Positions 51,536 through 61,354 of a DNA stretch of 64,000 nucleotides are shown piece after piece. Both the position numbers and the translations under genes were made by a program. The stretch is from contig NZ_BSVC01000004.1 of NCBI RefSeq assembly GCF_030269905.1, forward strand, positions 1-64,000. Direction: 5' to 3'. The notes under the pieces are model-generated. The model saw only the letters and a program-made list of their open reading frames with translations. It was not told the DNA's origin and searched no databases. Each line of letters begins with the position of its first letter. Position 1 is the stretch's first letter. This DNA is from Pelosinus sp. IPA-1. GTDB lineage: Bacteria; Bacillota; Negativicutes; DSM-13327.

Positions 51536-53422
51536 TTGAAGACAATACTTGAGGCCATTAATAAGCCCCAAGATTTAAAAAAGCTCTCATTTGTACAAAT
51601 GAGAGCTTTAGCGGAAGAAATTCGTCATTTTTTAATCTGTTCCGTCTCTAAGACAGGCGGACATTTAGCCCCCAACTTAGGTGTTGTAGAGCTAACGATT
51701 GCTATACATAAAATATTTAATAGTCCCGTTGATAAAATCGTATGGGATGTTGGTCATCAATCATATGTACACAAAATTTTGACAGGTAGGCGTAATGAGT
51801 TTTCATCGTTACGTCAGTTTGGCGGTATAAGTGGATTTCCTAAAATTAGTGAGAGTGTGCATGATGCTTTTGGCACAGGTCATTCTAGTACGTCTATATC
51901 TGCTGCATTAGGAATGTCACTAGCTAGAGATATCGTAAACGACAAAGAAAATGTACTAGCTGTTATCGGTGATGGTTCTTTGACTGGCGGTCAGGCCTAT
52001 GAAGCATTAAACCATGCTGGACATTCAGGAACAAATATGATTGTTATTCTTAATGATAATGAAATGTCCATTGCTAAAAATGTTGGTGCTATTTCGGAAT
52101 ATTTGTCTAAAATGCGTACAGAGCCAAAATATACAAAAGTTAAACAAGATATTGAATTTTTGTTACGACGTATTCCAGCGATTGGTGACACAGTAGCAAA
52201 AACTGTAGAACGTGTCAAAGACAGTTTGCGCTACCTACTAGTCCCTGGCGTTCTATTTGAAGAATTAGGATTTAATTATATTGGCCCGATTGATGGACAT
52301 AATTTAGAATTGCTTTGTGAGGTTCTTGAAAAAGCGAAAAAGATGCAGGGGCCTATTTTAATCCATGTTCTTACTTGTAAAGGAAAAGGTTATAAACCTG
52401 CTGAATGTAATCCAGGTAAATTTCATGGTGTTGGGCCTTATTGTGTCGAGTCTGGCGAAGTGATAAAAAATGGTAATACCCCGACCTATTCAAGTGTCTT
52501 CGGTGATACTCTGCTAGATTTAGCACAGCAGGATTCACGCATTGTGGCGATAACAGCCGCTATGCCGGAAGGAACTGGTCTCAAGAAGTTCGCAGCAGCC
52601 TTTCCTAAACGGTTCTTTGATGTAGGTATTGCTGAACAAAATGCGGTTACCATGGCTGCGGGCATGGCAGTTAAGGGAATGAAGCCAGTAGTGGCCATAT
52701 ATTCAACTTTTTCTCAAAGAGCATATGATCAGATTTTACATGATATCTGTTTGCAAAAACTACCTGTAATATTTGCATTAGACCGGGCCGGAATTGTAGG
52801 TGACGATGGTCCAACTCATCATGGATTATTTGATTATAGTTTTTTGCGGCATATTCCCAATTTAGTAATAATGGCACCAAAGGATGAAGATGAACTACGT
52901 CATATGCTGCTTACGGCAATCAATATGAATGGGCCAGTTGCCATTCGTTATCCACGTGGTAGTGGTCTAGGAGTCCCCATTGATAAGCCTTTACAGCCTA
53001 TTTCCATAAGTTGTGCTGAGGAACTAAATAGCGGCACAGATGTAGTCTTCTTAGCAGTTGGTTCTATGGTTGAACCTTGCCAATCAGCCAGTAAGTTACT
53101 TGCCTCAAAAGGGATAAGCGCTGGTGTAGTAAATGCTAGATTTATAAAACCGTTAGACGAGCAGATTATCCGAAAATTATCGCGGGACGTTGGTGTTATT
53201 GTTACGGTAGAAGAGAATACCTTAACTGGAGGATTTGGATCAGCCGTTCTTGAATATATAAATACGCAGAGTTTTAACTGGGTTAAAGTACTACGGTTGG
53301 GTTTTCCTGATAAGTTCATTGAACAAGGCGTACGAACTCAACTATTGGAAAAATACGGTTTGACAGCAGAAGCTATTGCTGCTGAGGTAAATTCTTTTGT
53401 CCAAAAATTTGGAGCGCGGTGA
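51536..53422 (+). CDS. dxs: 1-deoxy-D-xylulose-5-phosphate synthase
   Basis: The product is 628 aa from TTG 51536, with AGAGGG upstream. The ThDP-binding motif GDGSLTGGQAYEALN, HHGLFDYS and the C-terminal transketolase domain (VTVEENTLTGGFGSAV) are all present. It makes DXP for the MEP isoprenoid pathway. A TATAAT lies at about 51489-51494 with no good -35. Confidence 0.94.
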   Translation: MKTILEAINKPQDLKKLSFVQMRALAEEIRHFLICSVSKTGGHLAPNLGVVELTIAIHKIFNSPVDKIVWDVGHQSYVHKILTGRRNEFSSLRQFGGISGFPKISESVHDAFGTGHSSTSISAALGMSLARDIVNDKENVLAVIGDGSLTGGQAYEALNHAGHSGTNMIVILNDNEMSIAKNVGAISEYLSKMRTEPKYTKVKQDIEFLLRRIPAIGDTVAKTVERVKDSLRYLLVPGVLFEELGFNYIGPIDGHNLELLCEVLEKAKKMQGPILIHVLTCKGKGYKPAECNPGKFHGVGPYCVESGEVIKNGNTPTYSSVFGDTLLDLAQQDSRIVAITAAMPEGTGLKKFAAAFPKRFFDVGIAEQNAVTMAAGMAVKGMKPVVAIYSTFSQRAYDQILHDICLQKLPVIFALDRAGIVGDDGPTHHGLFDYSFLRHIPNLVIMAPKDEDELRHMLLTAINMNGPVAIRYPRGSGLGVPIDKPLQPISISCAEELNSGTDVVFLAVGSMVEPCQSASKLLASKGISAGVVNARFIKPLDEQIIRKLSRDVGVIVTVEENTLTGGFGSAVLEYINTQSFNWVKVLRLGFPDKFIEQGVRTQLLEKYGLTAEAIAAEVNSFVQKFGAR

Positions 53423-53425
53423 AAA

Positions 53426-54238
53426 ATGAGTAAAGTACTTAAAGAACGTTTGGATGTTTTATTATTGGATAAAGGCTTAGTTTCTAGTAGGGAACGAGCT
53501 AAGTCTTGTATTATGGCAGGATTAGTATTTGTTGATGAACAAAAGATCGATAAAGCTGGTACTTTAGTGCCAGTAGATAGCAACATTGTTGTTACTGGTG
53601 ATAATATTGGTTACGTAAGCCGTGGTGGATTAAAATTAGCAAAAGCCTTGAATTTCTTTTCCGTAAATTTAGTCGATAAGGTTATGGCGGACGTAGGTGC
53701 TTCTACAGGTGGATTTACGGATTGCGCATTAAAAAACGGTGCTAAACAGGTCTATGCAATTGATGTTGGCTATGGTCAATTAGCTTGGTCTCTTAGAACT
53801 GATAGTCGAGTTATTAATATGGAACGTACTAACATTCGTAATGTTACCTTAGAGCAACTAGGACAGCCCTTAGATTTTGTTTCTATTGATGTTGCATTTA
53901 TATCACTAACAAAAGTATTACCTGTTATTAAAACGCTATTATCCTTGACTGGTACAGTAGTGGCTTTGATAAAACCACAATTTGAGGCCGGACGAGGAAA
54001 AGTTGGCAAAAAAGGAGTAGTAAAAGATCCTTTAGTTCATAGTGAGGTTATTCATAATGTTATCAATCATGCCTGTGAATTAGGATTTACCCCCCTTGGC
54101 CTTACGTACTCTCCAGTAAAAGGTCCAGAAGGTAATATAGAATATCTTGTTCATTTAGCAAATTTTACAGCAGAGATAGGAGTTACTGGTGAGACCATAG
54201 AAAAGATTGTACAAGAAGCTCATGCGGGAGCCATATAG
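53426..54238 (+). CDS. tlyA: TlyA family rRNA methyltransferase / hemolysin-like protein
   Basis: The 270-aa protein has an N-terminal S4 RNA-binding domain (ERLDVLLLDKGLVSSRERAK) and an FtsJ-like SAM domain (DVGASTGGFTDCALKNGA). TlyA methylates ribosomal RNA 2'-OH groups. The dxs stop is 4 bp upstream. Confidence 0.9.
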   Translation: MSKVLKERLDVLLLDKGLVSSRERAKSCIMAGLVFVDEQKIDKAGTLVPVDSNIVVTGDNIGYVSRGGLKLAKALNFFSVNLVDKVMADVGASTGGFTDCALKNGAKQVYAIDVGYGQLAWSLRTDSRVINMERTNIRNVTLEQLGQPLDFVSIDVAFISLTKVLPVIKTLLSLTGTVVALIKPQFEAGRGKVGKKGVVKDPLVHSEVIHNVINHACELGFTPLGLTYSPVKGPEGNIEYLVHLANFTAEIGVTGETIEKIVQEAHAGAI

Positions 54239-54315
54239 AAAGTTGTCATTGGCAAAGCAATTTTATTATAGAGTGTACTAAAAGCCGCGCAACCTTAATG
54301 TAACAAGGCTGTTTT

Positions 54316-54344
54316 AATGGCAGGGGATTAAATCACCTGCCATT
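54316..54344 (+). promoter_or_regulatory. Hairpin upstream of nadK
   Basis: A 9-bp stem (AATGGCAGG with CCTGCCATT) has an 11-nt loop and no T-run. It lies about 30 bp before the nadK start. Possible leader structure. Confidence 0.45.
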
Positions 54345-54374
54345 ATGGTGTATTTAAATAATGGGGGATTGTGT

Positions 54375-55244
54375 GTGTTAACAATAGGTCTATTTCCTAA
54401 TACGAACAAGCAGAGTGTAGTTACTGTGCTAGGTTGGATGGTGCAGTACTTTAAAGAGCATGGTGTACGTGTTTTATTACCTACAGAGGCTGCACAAAAA
54501 ATGGGATATCTAGAGTTAGCCTGTGGTCAAAAAGATATGGTAAAGGAAATTACAGTAGGTGTTACAATAGGTGGCGATGGGACATTATTAAATACAGCAA
54601 GAGAAATTGCTTGTGCTGGTATACCTATATGCGGAATTAACATGGGGCAATTAGGTTTTTTAACCGAAGTAGAGCTCCCCGATTTAAGCAGCTCCTTAGA
54701 TAAGCTTATTCGTGGAGAGTATCACATTGAAGAACGATTGATGTTAGATGCAATAATTGTTCGTAGAGGCAAGACCATTTATGTTTCTCCCGTTTTAAAT
54801 GATGTGGTAATCAGCAAAAATGGAGTCTCACGTATGATTAAGTTCAATCTGTTTGTTGATGAAGAATTAACAGCTAATTATGCAGCTGACGGTTTAATTA
54901 TTGCCACAGCAACTGGTTCCACAGGGTATTCATTATCAGCAGGCGGTCCCATTATAAATCCTAAGTTAAAAGTGATTGTATTAACACCTATTTGCTCTCA
55001 TACATTACATGTCAGACCATTAGTAGTTTCTGATGAAGAAGAGATAAAAGTAGAGATGATAGCAAACCAGGATGATGTTGTTTTAACAATTGATGGTCAG
55101 ACAGTATATAGCTTATTGCCTGAAGATACTGTGCTCGTAAAACGTTCATCCTTTAGGGCACAATTTATACGACTTAATAATAGAAGTTACTACGAAACAC
55201 TACGTACTAAACTATGGCGGAGTGAAACAAATGCAAACTTTTAA
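54375..55244 (+). CDS. nadK: NAD kinase
   Basis: The product is 289 aa from GTG 54375, preceded by GGGGG; the in-frame start at 54345 lies in the hairpin. GGDGTLLNTARE is the NAD-kinase phosphate motif, then NMGQLGFLTEVE and ATGSTGYSLSAGGPI. It makes NADP from NAD. Confidence 0.93.
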   Translation: MLTIGLFPNTNKQSVVTVLGWMVQYFKEHGVRVLLPTEAAQKMGYLELACGQKDMVKEITVGVTIGGDGTLLNTAREIACAGIPICGINMGQLGFLTEVELPDLSSSLDKLIRGEYHIEERLMLDAIIVRRGKTIYVSPVLNDVVISKNGVSRMIKFNLFVDEELTANYAADGLIIATATGSTGYSLSAGGPIINPKLKVIVLTPICSHTLHVRPLVVSDEEEIKVEMIANQDDVVLTIDGQTVYSLLPEDTVLVKRSSFRAQFIRLNNRSYYETLRTKLWRSETNANF

Positions 55245-55845
55245 TGCAGTCAAATTAGCACAATATTTATTACTCCCGAAAGTTAATGAAGCGCAATGTA
55301 TGATAGATGCGACGGCTGGAACAGGTAGGGATACTTTATTCTTAGCAGAAAATTCTCCCGCAGATTCCATTATTTGGTCATTTGATATTCAACAATTAGC
55401 AATTTTTAAAACACAAGATTTACTTAATCATCATAAAGTGGCTCCTGACAAGGTAAAATTGGTAGCAGATAGCCATGTTAGTATAGCTTCTTATGTAAAT
55501 ACTTCTATCGATGTAGCTATGTTTAATCTAGGATATTTACCTAATGCAGATCATACTATTACAACGCATTGCCAATCAACAATAGAAGCTTTACAACAAA
55601 TTTTAGATTTACTTTGTATCGGCGGTCTCATTTCCGTAGTAACCTATCCTGGGCATCAAGAAGGATCTCTAGAGCAGCAGGCTGTAAATGAGCTATTTAA
55701 ATCATTACCATCAAAGTTATTTACTGTGGGCTCTTGGTCTATGATGAACCATAGTAATCAACCTCCCATATTATATGTAGTTGAAAAAACGAGGAGTGAA
55801 GCCTGTGAAAGTTTTGCGTCACGCCAAAATAAAAGCAATAATTGA
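55231..55845 (+). CDS. mnmM: tRNA mnm5s2U methyltransferase MnmM (YtqB)-like
   Basis: The product is 204 aa from ATG 55231 (RBS GGAG). SAM motif MIDATAGTGRDTLFLAE, and the family signature FNLGYLPNADHTITT. YtqB/MnmM methylates nm5s2U34 in tRNA. It overlaps the end of nadK by 14 bp and the argR start overlaps its end. Its position in a set of tRNA U34 enzymes supports the call. Confidence 0.85.
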   Translation: MQTFNAVKLAQYLLLPKVNEAQCMIDATAGTGRDTLFLAENSPADSIIWSFDIQQLAIFKTQDLLNHHKVAPDKVKLVADSHVSIASYVNTSIDVAMFNLGYLPNADHTITTHCQSTIEALQQILDLLCIGGLISVVTYPGHQEGSLEQQAVNELFKSLPSKLFTVGSWSMMNHSNQPPILYVVEKTRSEACESFASRQNKSNN

Positions 55846-56257
55846 AGACAATGTAATTGAAACGCAAGAAGAATTAGCTACTGCATTGCGCAAGCAAGGA
55901 ATTGAAGTAACACAGGCTACCGTCTCAAGAGATATAAAAGAATTGATGCTTATCAAAGTCCCTGCTGGAGATGGCCGCTATCGTTATGCTTTTCCTGTAG
56001 AACAAAGTGCAGCTTTTCTACAACCCCGTATGGAGCGAATATTTCAGGATTCTGTTATTGGTATAGATTATAGCGAAAATATTGTAGTGATAAAAACATT
56101 GCCTGGTACTGCACAAGCCGTTGCCGCTGCCATAGATAATACCAAATGGCCAGATATTATTGGTACAGTAGCTGGTGACGATAATATTTTGGTTGTTGTT
56201 AAGCCAACGGATGCAGTTCCCCAGGTGATGGCAAAGTTACATACTTTATCACAGTAA
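55805..56257 (+). CDS. argR: Arginine repressor
   Basis: The product is 150 aa from GTG 55805, with GAGGAG upstream. DNA-binding winged helix (TQEELATALRKQGIEVTQAT and VSRDIKELMLIKV) and a C-terminal hexamer/arginine domain (TLPGTAQAVAAAIDN, GTVAGDDNILVV). It controls arginine genes. Commonly precedes recN. Confidence 0.93.
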   Translation: MKVLRHAKIKAIIEDNVIETQEELATALRKQGIEVTQATVSRDIKELMLIKVPAGDGRYRYAFPVEQSAAFLQPRMERIFQDSVIGIDYSENIVVIKTLPGTAQAVAAAIDNTKWPDIIGTVAGDDNILVVVKPTDAVPQVMAKLHTLSQ

Positions 56258-56276
56258 AAATTAGGAGAGAAATTAC

Positions 56277-57974
56277 GTGTTAAAATCATTGACTGTTACT
56301 AATTTTGCACTAATTGAGCAGGCTATGGTGGAATTTGATGAGGGGTTAAATATACTAACTGGAGAAACAGGTGCTGGTAAGTCGATCTTAATTGATGCTC
56401 TCAGTATTATCCTAGGCAACCGAGCATCTGTTGATTCGATTCGCACTGGTTGCGATTATTTTCGGGTTGAGGCAGTATTTGATATTTCCAAGAACTCTAC
56501 CATTTATAAAATAGTGGAAGATCAGGGCATTATCGTAGAAGATGATGCAATATTAATCATAAGCCGTCGTTTTTCTCGACAAGGTAAAAATGTTATATTG
56601 ATTAATGGATGCCATGTTACTGTAACTATTTTACGACAAATAGGTGAAAAACTTGTTGACATGCATGGTCAACATGAAAATCAGGCTTTATTGCGTCCCG
56701 AGTCTTATTTATTTTTATTGGATGCTTTTGATAATAAAATTAAAGACATTTTGGGTGAATATCATATCGTTTATCAGAATTGGCAAGAAATAATGAAACA
56801 GCAATCGTTACTCGAACAAAATTCAAGAGAACGAGCTCAACGTATTGATATGCTCAGTTGGCAAACACAAGAAATAGCTGCTGCAGAACTAAAACCCAAT
56901 GAAGAGGAAGACATTGAGAGGCAATTACCCGTACTAGCTAATGTTGAGAAAATTACCACTGCTGTCAATCGTGCCTATTTTTTGTTAGAACAAAGTAGTA
57001 ATGGAATGAAAGGTATTTTACCGGCACTGGCTGAGGTAAAACATGAACTAGAAGTCATTGCTCGTTATGATAACCGAATACAGGGGCAACTTACTGTTAT
57101 CAGTGATGCTTTATACCAATTAGAAGAAAGTTGCATGGATTTGCGTGTATATAGTGATCAAATTGATTATGATCCCAATAATTTATCCGTATTGCAAGAG
57201 CGTATGGATTTAATTTATAAGCTGAAAAAAAAGTATGGTGGAAGTACTGCAGAAATATTAGCTTATTATGAGTCTGCACTTTCCGAGTTGTCTGATATTC
57301 ATAATTATGATAAAAATATTATCAAATTGCGCGAACAACAGAAAGAATTAGAAAAGTCATTAGGGCAATTATCTGAAAAGATTACGGCTTTGCGACAAGA
57401 AGCTTCTAAATTACTTGCTAAACAGATCTGTAGGCATTTAAATGATTTAGGTATGACAAACGCGAAATTTAGTATAGAAGTAACAAAAAGTTCAAACTTT
57501 ACTTTTAATGGAGCTGATGAAGTAATTTTCTTATTCTCAGCCAATCTTGGAGAACAAACTAAACCCTTGTATAAAATTGCTTCAGGTGGTGAACTTTCTC
57601 GTATTGCTTTAGCTATAAAAACAGTTTGTGCCCATCGTGATGCTGCTGGTATTATGGTATTCGATGAAATTGACGCTGGAATAGGCGGTCAGGCTGGGCA
57701 TATGGTAGCAGAAAAGGTTGCTAAAGTAGCATCGACTAGACAAGTGTTGTGTATCACTCATTTGCCACAGATCGCTTGTATGGCTGATCGCCATATCTAT
57801 ATAAAGAAGCAAATTGAGGGTGAAAGAACAAATACTGTAATCCAAGTTTTGGATAAAGAGGAACAATTGCTTGAAATAACAAGGATGATTTCAGGTACTA
57901 ATATAACAAAAATAGCATTAGACAATGCCAAACAAATGTTTGATTCTGCCTATCGTAAAAAAGAAAAATGGTAA
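56277..57974 (+). CDS. recN: DNA repair protein RecN
   Basis: The 565-aa product starts at GTG 56277. SMC-like ATPase: Walker A LTGETGAGKSILIDAL, a long coiled-coil middle, signature ASGGELSRIALAIK and Walker B IMVFDEIDAGIGG. It acts in double-strand break repair. RBS GGAGAG. Confidence 0.94.
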   Translation: MLKSLTVTNFALIEQAMVEFDEGLNILTGETGAGKSILIDALSIILGNRASVDSIRTGCDYFRVEAVFDISKNSTIYKIVEDQGIIVEDDAILIISRRFSRQGKNVILINGCHVTVTILRQIGEKLVDMHGQHENQALLRPESYLFLLDAFDNKIKDILGEYHIVYQNWQEIMKQQSLLEQNSRERAQRIDMLSWQTQEIAAAELKPNEEEDIERQLPVLANVEKITTAVNRAYFLLEQSSNGMKGILPALAEVKHELEVIARYDNRIQGQLTVISDALYQLEESCMDLRVYSDQIDYDPNNLSVLQERMDLIYKLKKKYGGSTAEILAYYESALSELSDIHNYDKNIIKLREQQKELEKSLGQLSEKITALRQEASKLLAKQICRHLNDLGMTNAKFSIEVTKSSNFTFNGADEVIFLFSANLGEQTKPLYKIASGGELSRIALAIKTVCAHRDAAGIMVFDEIDAGIGGQAGHMVAEKVAKVASTRQVLCITHLPQIACMADRHIYIKKQIEGERTNTVIQVLDKEEQLLEITRMISGTNITKIALDNAKQMFDSAYRKKEKW

Positions 57975-58010
57975 AATAAAGCGCAAGCATAAGCTTGCGC
58001 TTTATTTTTC
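57973..58010 (+). terminator. Terminator after recN
   Basis: A perfect 16-bp stem (AAAATAAAGCGCAAGC with its complement) overlapping the recN stop. Confidence 0.9.
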
Positions 58011-58211
58011 GTCAAAATAGCCGAATTTCAAAATACATAAGATTATACGCGAATAACAACAGAATAATAGCCTTATAAAACGGGAATCTTTAAAGTTAAG
58101 AGGTTAAGAAGAAAAAATAAATTTTCTTGCTGTCTTCTCTTTACTCAAACGTATGACTGTTTTTTTCTAGGTAGTTTTGAATACGATTAGGGAGGGGGAA
58201 ATAATAAAAAT

Positions 58212-59558
58212 ATGAAAAATAGTAGGTACCGTTCTCTTTTGGGAATGTGTCTTGCAGTGTTAATTGTTGCCTTCTGTTTTTCGCCGCAGTTCCGTACTAT
58301 CTATGAATTTCCACCTCATATGCGTATCATTGAAGGAGAGGTTGCATTATTTAATGTTAATTTTCCTTTAACACTAAGTGTTGAGCCCGATGCAGAAGAC
58401 CAATCCGCTCTGCCCAAATATGCATTATCTAGGTCCGTATTCTTAGAAACTTTAAAATTAAGAACAGCTACTATTCAATTTAAACTATTGGGTATCATTC
58501 CTATTCGGACAGTACAAGTAGATGTGCTACCAACTATTAAATTGGTTCCTGGAGGACACTCGATAGGTGTTGTATTACATTCTCGGGGCGTCATAGTAGT
58601 TGGGAATTCACCTGTTTCTACGAATAATAATGAGCAATATGTAACGCCGGCGAAAGATGCAGGAATTACTGTTGGTGATGTTATTTTAAGTATTAATGAT
58701 ATTCCTGTACAAAGTGATAGCCAAGTAGCCGAAATTATTGATAATGCTGGCAGACAACAGGAAATATTAAAAATACTTATCAAACGTGGTGAAGAACAAA
58801 TAACAATTAATTTAAAACCAGTGTTATGTAATGATACCAAAAGATACAGAGTTGGATTATTTGTACGTGATAGTGCTGCTGGTGTAGGTACCTTGTCTTT
58901 TTATGATCCGAAAACTCATGCTTATGGAGCGTTAGGGCATGTAATCACAGATAGCGATACAAACCAACCGATTGATTGTGCTCAAGGTAAAATAGTGTCA
59001 GCGGCAGTGTCGGGAATTCAACATGGTAAGAGAGGACAACCAGGAGAAAAAATTGGTGTATTTATTGATGAAGACCATCTACTGGGAAATATACAGAAAA
59101 ATACGAAGTTTGGTATATATGGACAGTTGCATGATAACATAGCAAACGACCTATATTCTGAAGCAATACCTGTTGCTTCAATGAATCAAGTTCAGACGGG
59201 GCCAGCTGAGATTTTAACAGTTGTAGATGGGCAAACCATTGAGCGTTTTAAAATTGAAATTCAAAAAGTAAACCTACAAGAATACCCTGATGGTAAAGGA
59301 CTTGTCATTAAAATAACTGATCCTATTCTACTAGAAAAAACAGGTGGTATTGTCCAAGGTATGAGTGGTAGTCCTATTATTCAAAATGGTAAGTTAGTTG
59401 GTGCAGTAACCCATGTATTTGTTCATGATCCAACTAGAGGTTACGGATGCTTTATTGACTGGATGCTAATGGAAATTGGCGTAGTTCCTAAATCTGAAAA
59501 ACAATCTGCCAGAAAACTATTTACGTTTTCTGGTTTTTTTCTGGAAAATACATATTAA
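58212..59558 (+). CDS. spoIVB: SpoIVB peptidase (S55)
   Basis: The 448-aa protein has one N-terminal membrane anchor (about 8-24), a PDZ domain around residues 110-200 (ITVGDVILSINDIPVQSDSQ) and the S55 serine peptidase domain. Catalytic residues lie in GALGHVITD (His) and GMSGSPI (Ser). Made in the forespore, it triggers SigK activation in the mother cell by cutting SpoIVFA. It directly precedes spo0A, as in Bacillus. Confidence 0.92.
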   Translation: MKNSRYRSLLGMCLAVLIVAFCFSPQFRTIYEFPPHMRIIEGEVALFNVNFPLTLSVEPDAEDQSALPKYALSRSVFLETLKLRTATIQFKLLGIIPIRTVQVDVLPTIKLVPGGHSIGVVLHSRGVIVVGNSPVSTNNNEQYVTPAKDAGITVGDVILSINDIPVQSDSQVAEIIDNAGRQQEILKILIKRGEEQITINLKPVLCNDTKRYRVGLFVRDSAAGVGTLSFYDPKTHAYGALGHVITDSDTNQPIDCAQGKIVSAAVSGIQHGKRGQPGEKIGVFIDEDHLLGNIQKNTKFGIYGQLHDNIANDLYSEAIPVASMNQVQTGPAEILTVVDGQTIERFKIEIQKVNLQEYPDGKGLVIKITDPILLEKTGGIVQGMSGSPIIQNGKLVGAVTHVFVHDPTRGYGCFIDWMLMEIGVVPKSEKQSARKLFTFSGFFLENTY

Positions 59559-59669
59559 TGATAGATAGAACGTCTTTGTAATATTTAGGCAAAATGTGTA
59601 ACAATTTAACGATAAATAATAAGCTAAAATATGGTTTTTTTTTCCATAGAAGGAAGGGATTTATATAGC

Positions 59670-59678
59670 TTTGTCGAA
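59670..59678 (+). promoter_or_regulatory. Spo0A box upstream of spo0A
   Basis: TTTGTCGAA matches the 0A box core (TGTCGAA) in full. It lies about 40 bp before the spo0A start, where autoregulation is expected. A SigH-like AAGGAA (59651) is present but too far from the GTCGAAT -10-like site to be convincing. Confidence 0.6.
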
Positions 59679-59717
59679 TTGATATTATTAGAGAAAACAG
59701 CAGGGAGAGGATTTTAC

Positions 59718-60488
59718 GTGATTAGAGAAACAATTAAAGTAGCTATTGCAGATGACAATAGAGAATTTGTTGGTATTGTTCAGGATTACCTTACTCAACA
59801 AGCAGATTTTCAATTAGTTGGTATTGCTTACAATGGTGAAGAAATTTTATCAATAATTGAAGAGAAAAGTCCTGATGTAGTAATTTTAGATATTATTATG
59901 CCCCATCTTGATGGTATCGGTGTTTTAGAACGCCTTAATACATTAGCTGCTAAGCGGCCTAAAGTTATAATGCTCACTGCCTTTGGACAAGAAAGTATTA
60001 CACAGCGTGTCGTAGAATTAGGGGCTGACTATTATATATTAAAACCATTTAATATGGATGTACTAGCTAGTAGAATTAGACAATTAGCCACTACTATTAC
60101 AACGCAGCGCCCAGTCGTTGCTCAAGCAATTAAGGCTCGCCCAGTTGATGTAGAAGTTACTAATATTATCCGTGAAATTGGTATTCCAGCGCATATTAAG
60201 GGTTACCAATATTTACGAGATGCAATTATGATGATTATCACTGAAATTGATTTATTGGGTGCTGTAACTAAAGTTTTATATCCTATGATTGCTGAAAAAT
60301 ATTCTACTACACCTAGTCGTGTGGAACGCGCTATTAGACATGCTATTGAAGTGGCTTGGAGTCGCGGTAATATGGATATGATTAATCGTTTATTTGGTTA
60401 TACTGTTAAGTTGGAAAAAGGAAAACCGACTAACTCAGAATTTATGGCAATGATTGCCGATAAATTAAGATTGGAAATGCGGGCATAA
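59718..60488 (+). CDS. spo0A: Sporulation master regulator Spo0A
   Basis: The product is 256 aa from GTG 59718, behind AGGGAGAGG; the upstream extension to 59631 has no ribosome site. Receiver domain with acidic pocket Asp12/Asp13 and phosphoryl site Asp58 ([13 protein letters not shown]), Lys near LKPFNM, and a C-terminal DNA-binding domain ([18 protein letters not shown]). It starts sporulation when phosphorylated. Confidence 0.95.
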   Translation: MIRETIKVAIADDNREFVGIVQDYLTQQADFQLVGIAYNGEEILSIIEEKSPDVVILDIIMPHLDGIGVLERLNTLAAKRPKVIMLTAFGQESITQRVVELGADYYILKPFNMDVLASRIRQLATTITTQRPVVAQAIKARPVDVEVTNIIREIGIPAHIKGYQYLRDAIMMIITEIDLLGAVTKVLYPMIAEKYSTTPSRVERAIRHAIEVAWSRGNMDMINRLFGYTVKLEKGKPTNSEFMAMIADKLRLEMRA

Positions 60489-60505
60489 GTTACTACTTTT
60501 AGAAC

Positions 60506-60545
60506 AAAGCTCTACAAACTAGATTACTAGTATGTAGGGCTTTTT
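60506..60545 (+). terminator. Terminator after spo0A
   Basis: An 11-bp outer stem (AAAGCTCTACA with TGTAGGGCTTT, one G-T pair) with an inner CTAG/CTAG pairing and a T-run. Confidence 0.75.
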
Positions 60546-60713
60546 CGTGGTGAAAGAGGCAATTTTTATACATAAGGTGAAGGTGATTGGGTAAGAATTA
60601 TAGAAGTATATAATGTCCATTAGGATTTATAAATATTATTTTAATATAAATGTTCTTAAAAGTAATATATGTATACGTATTCCTAAATATACCGATAAAT
60701 TGGGGGTAATCTT

Positions 60714-61241
60714 ATGAGTCATTTAGCGGAAAAATTTATAGACACAAAAGTAGTTTTTGAGGGTAAATTGCTCAAGGTATTTTCTGATAAAGTAGAGTTA
60801 CCAAATGGTACTGAAGCATCACGAGAATTTATTAAACATCCTGGGGCAGTAGCAGTTGTTCCAATTACACCAGAGGGGAAAATTGTATTAGTAAGACAGT
60901 TTCGTTATCCTGTAGGTAAGGTCATGCTAGAAATACCAGCCGGTAAACTAGATTATGGTGAACATCCTGATGCGTGTGCGTTAAGAGAATTAGAAGAAGA
61001 AACTGGCTTTATCGCAAAAAATATAAAAAAGCTGACTTCTATTTATACTACTCCTGGGTTTACTGATGAAATAATACATCTTTATATTGCTGATCAATTA
61101 TCAGTATCTAAGCAACGGCTAGACGAAGATGAATTTTTAGATGTTGAATTGTATACAAAAGAAGAAATAAAAACTATGATTGCCGATGGTAAAATTAATG
61201 ATGCTAAAAGTATGCTTGCTTTATTGTTAGCAGAAATATAA
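60714..61241 (+). CDS. nudF: NUDIX hydrolase, ADP-ribose pyrophosphatase type
   Basis: The 175-aa protein has the Nudix box GKLDYGEHPDACALRELEEE then TGF. The surrounding VVPITPEGKIVLVRQFRYPV fits ADP-ribose pyrophosphatase. It hydrolyses ADP-ribose to AMP and ribose-5-phosphate. It lies ahead of spoIIM like Bacillus yqkG. Confidence 0.9.
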   Translation: MSHLAEKFIDTKVVFEGKLLKVFSDKVELPNGTEASREFIKHPGAVAVVPITPEGKIVLVRQFRYPVGKVMLEIPAGKLDYGEHPDACALRELEEETGFIAKNIKKLTSIYTTPGFTDEIIHLYIADQLSVSKQRLDEDEFLDVELYTKEEIKTMIADGKINDAKSMLALLLAEI

Positions 61242-61354
61242 GCAAGTTATTTTTTAAATGAATAAGTTAACACAATAAAGTAAGTGGACAAATAAGGTAT
61301 AAACTCAGCTTGCATGACATATATCATAACAGAAGAAACAGGGAGGATGGTCGC

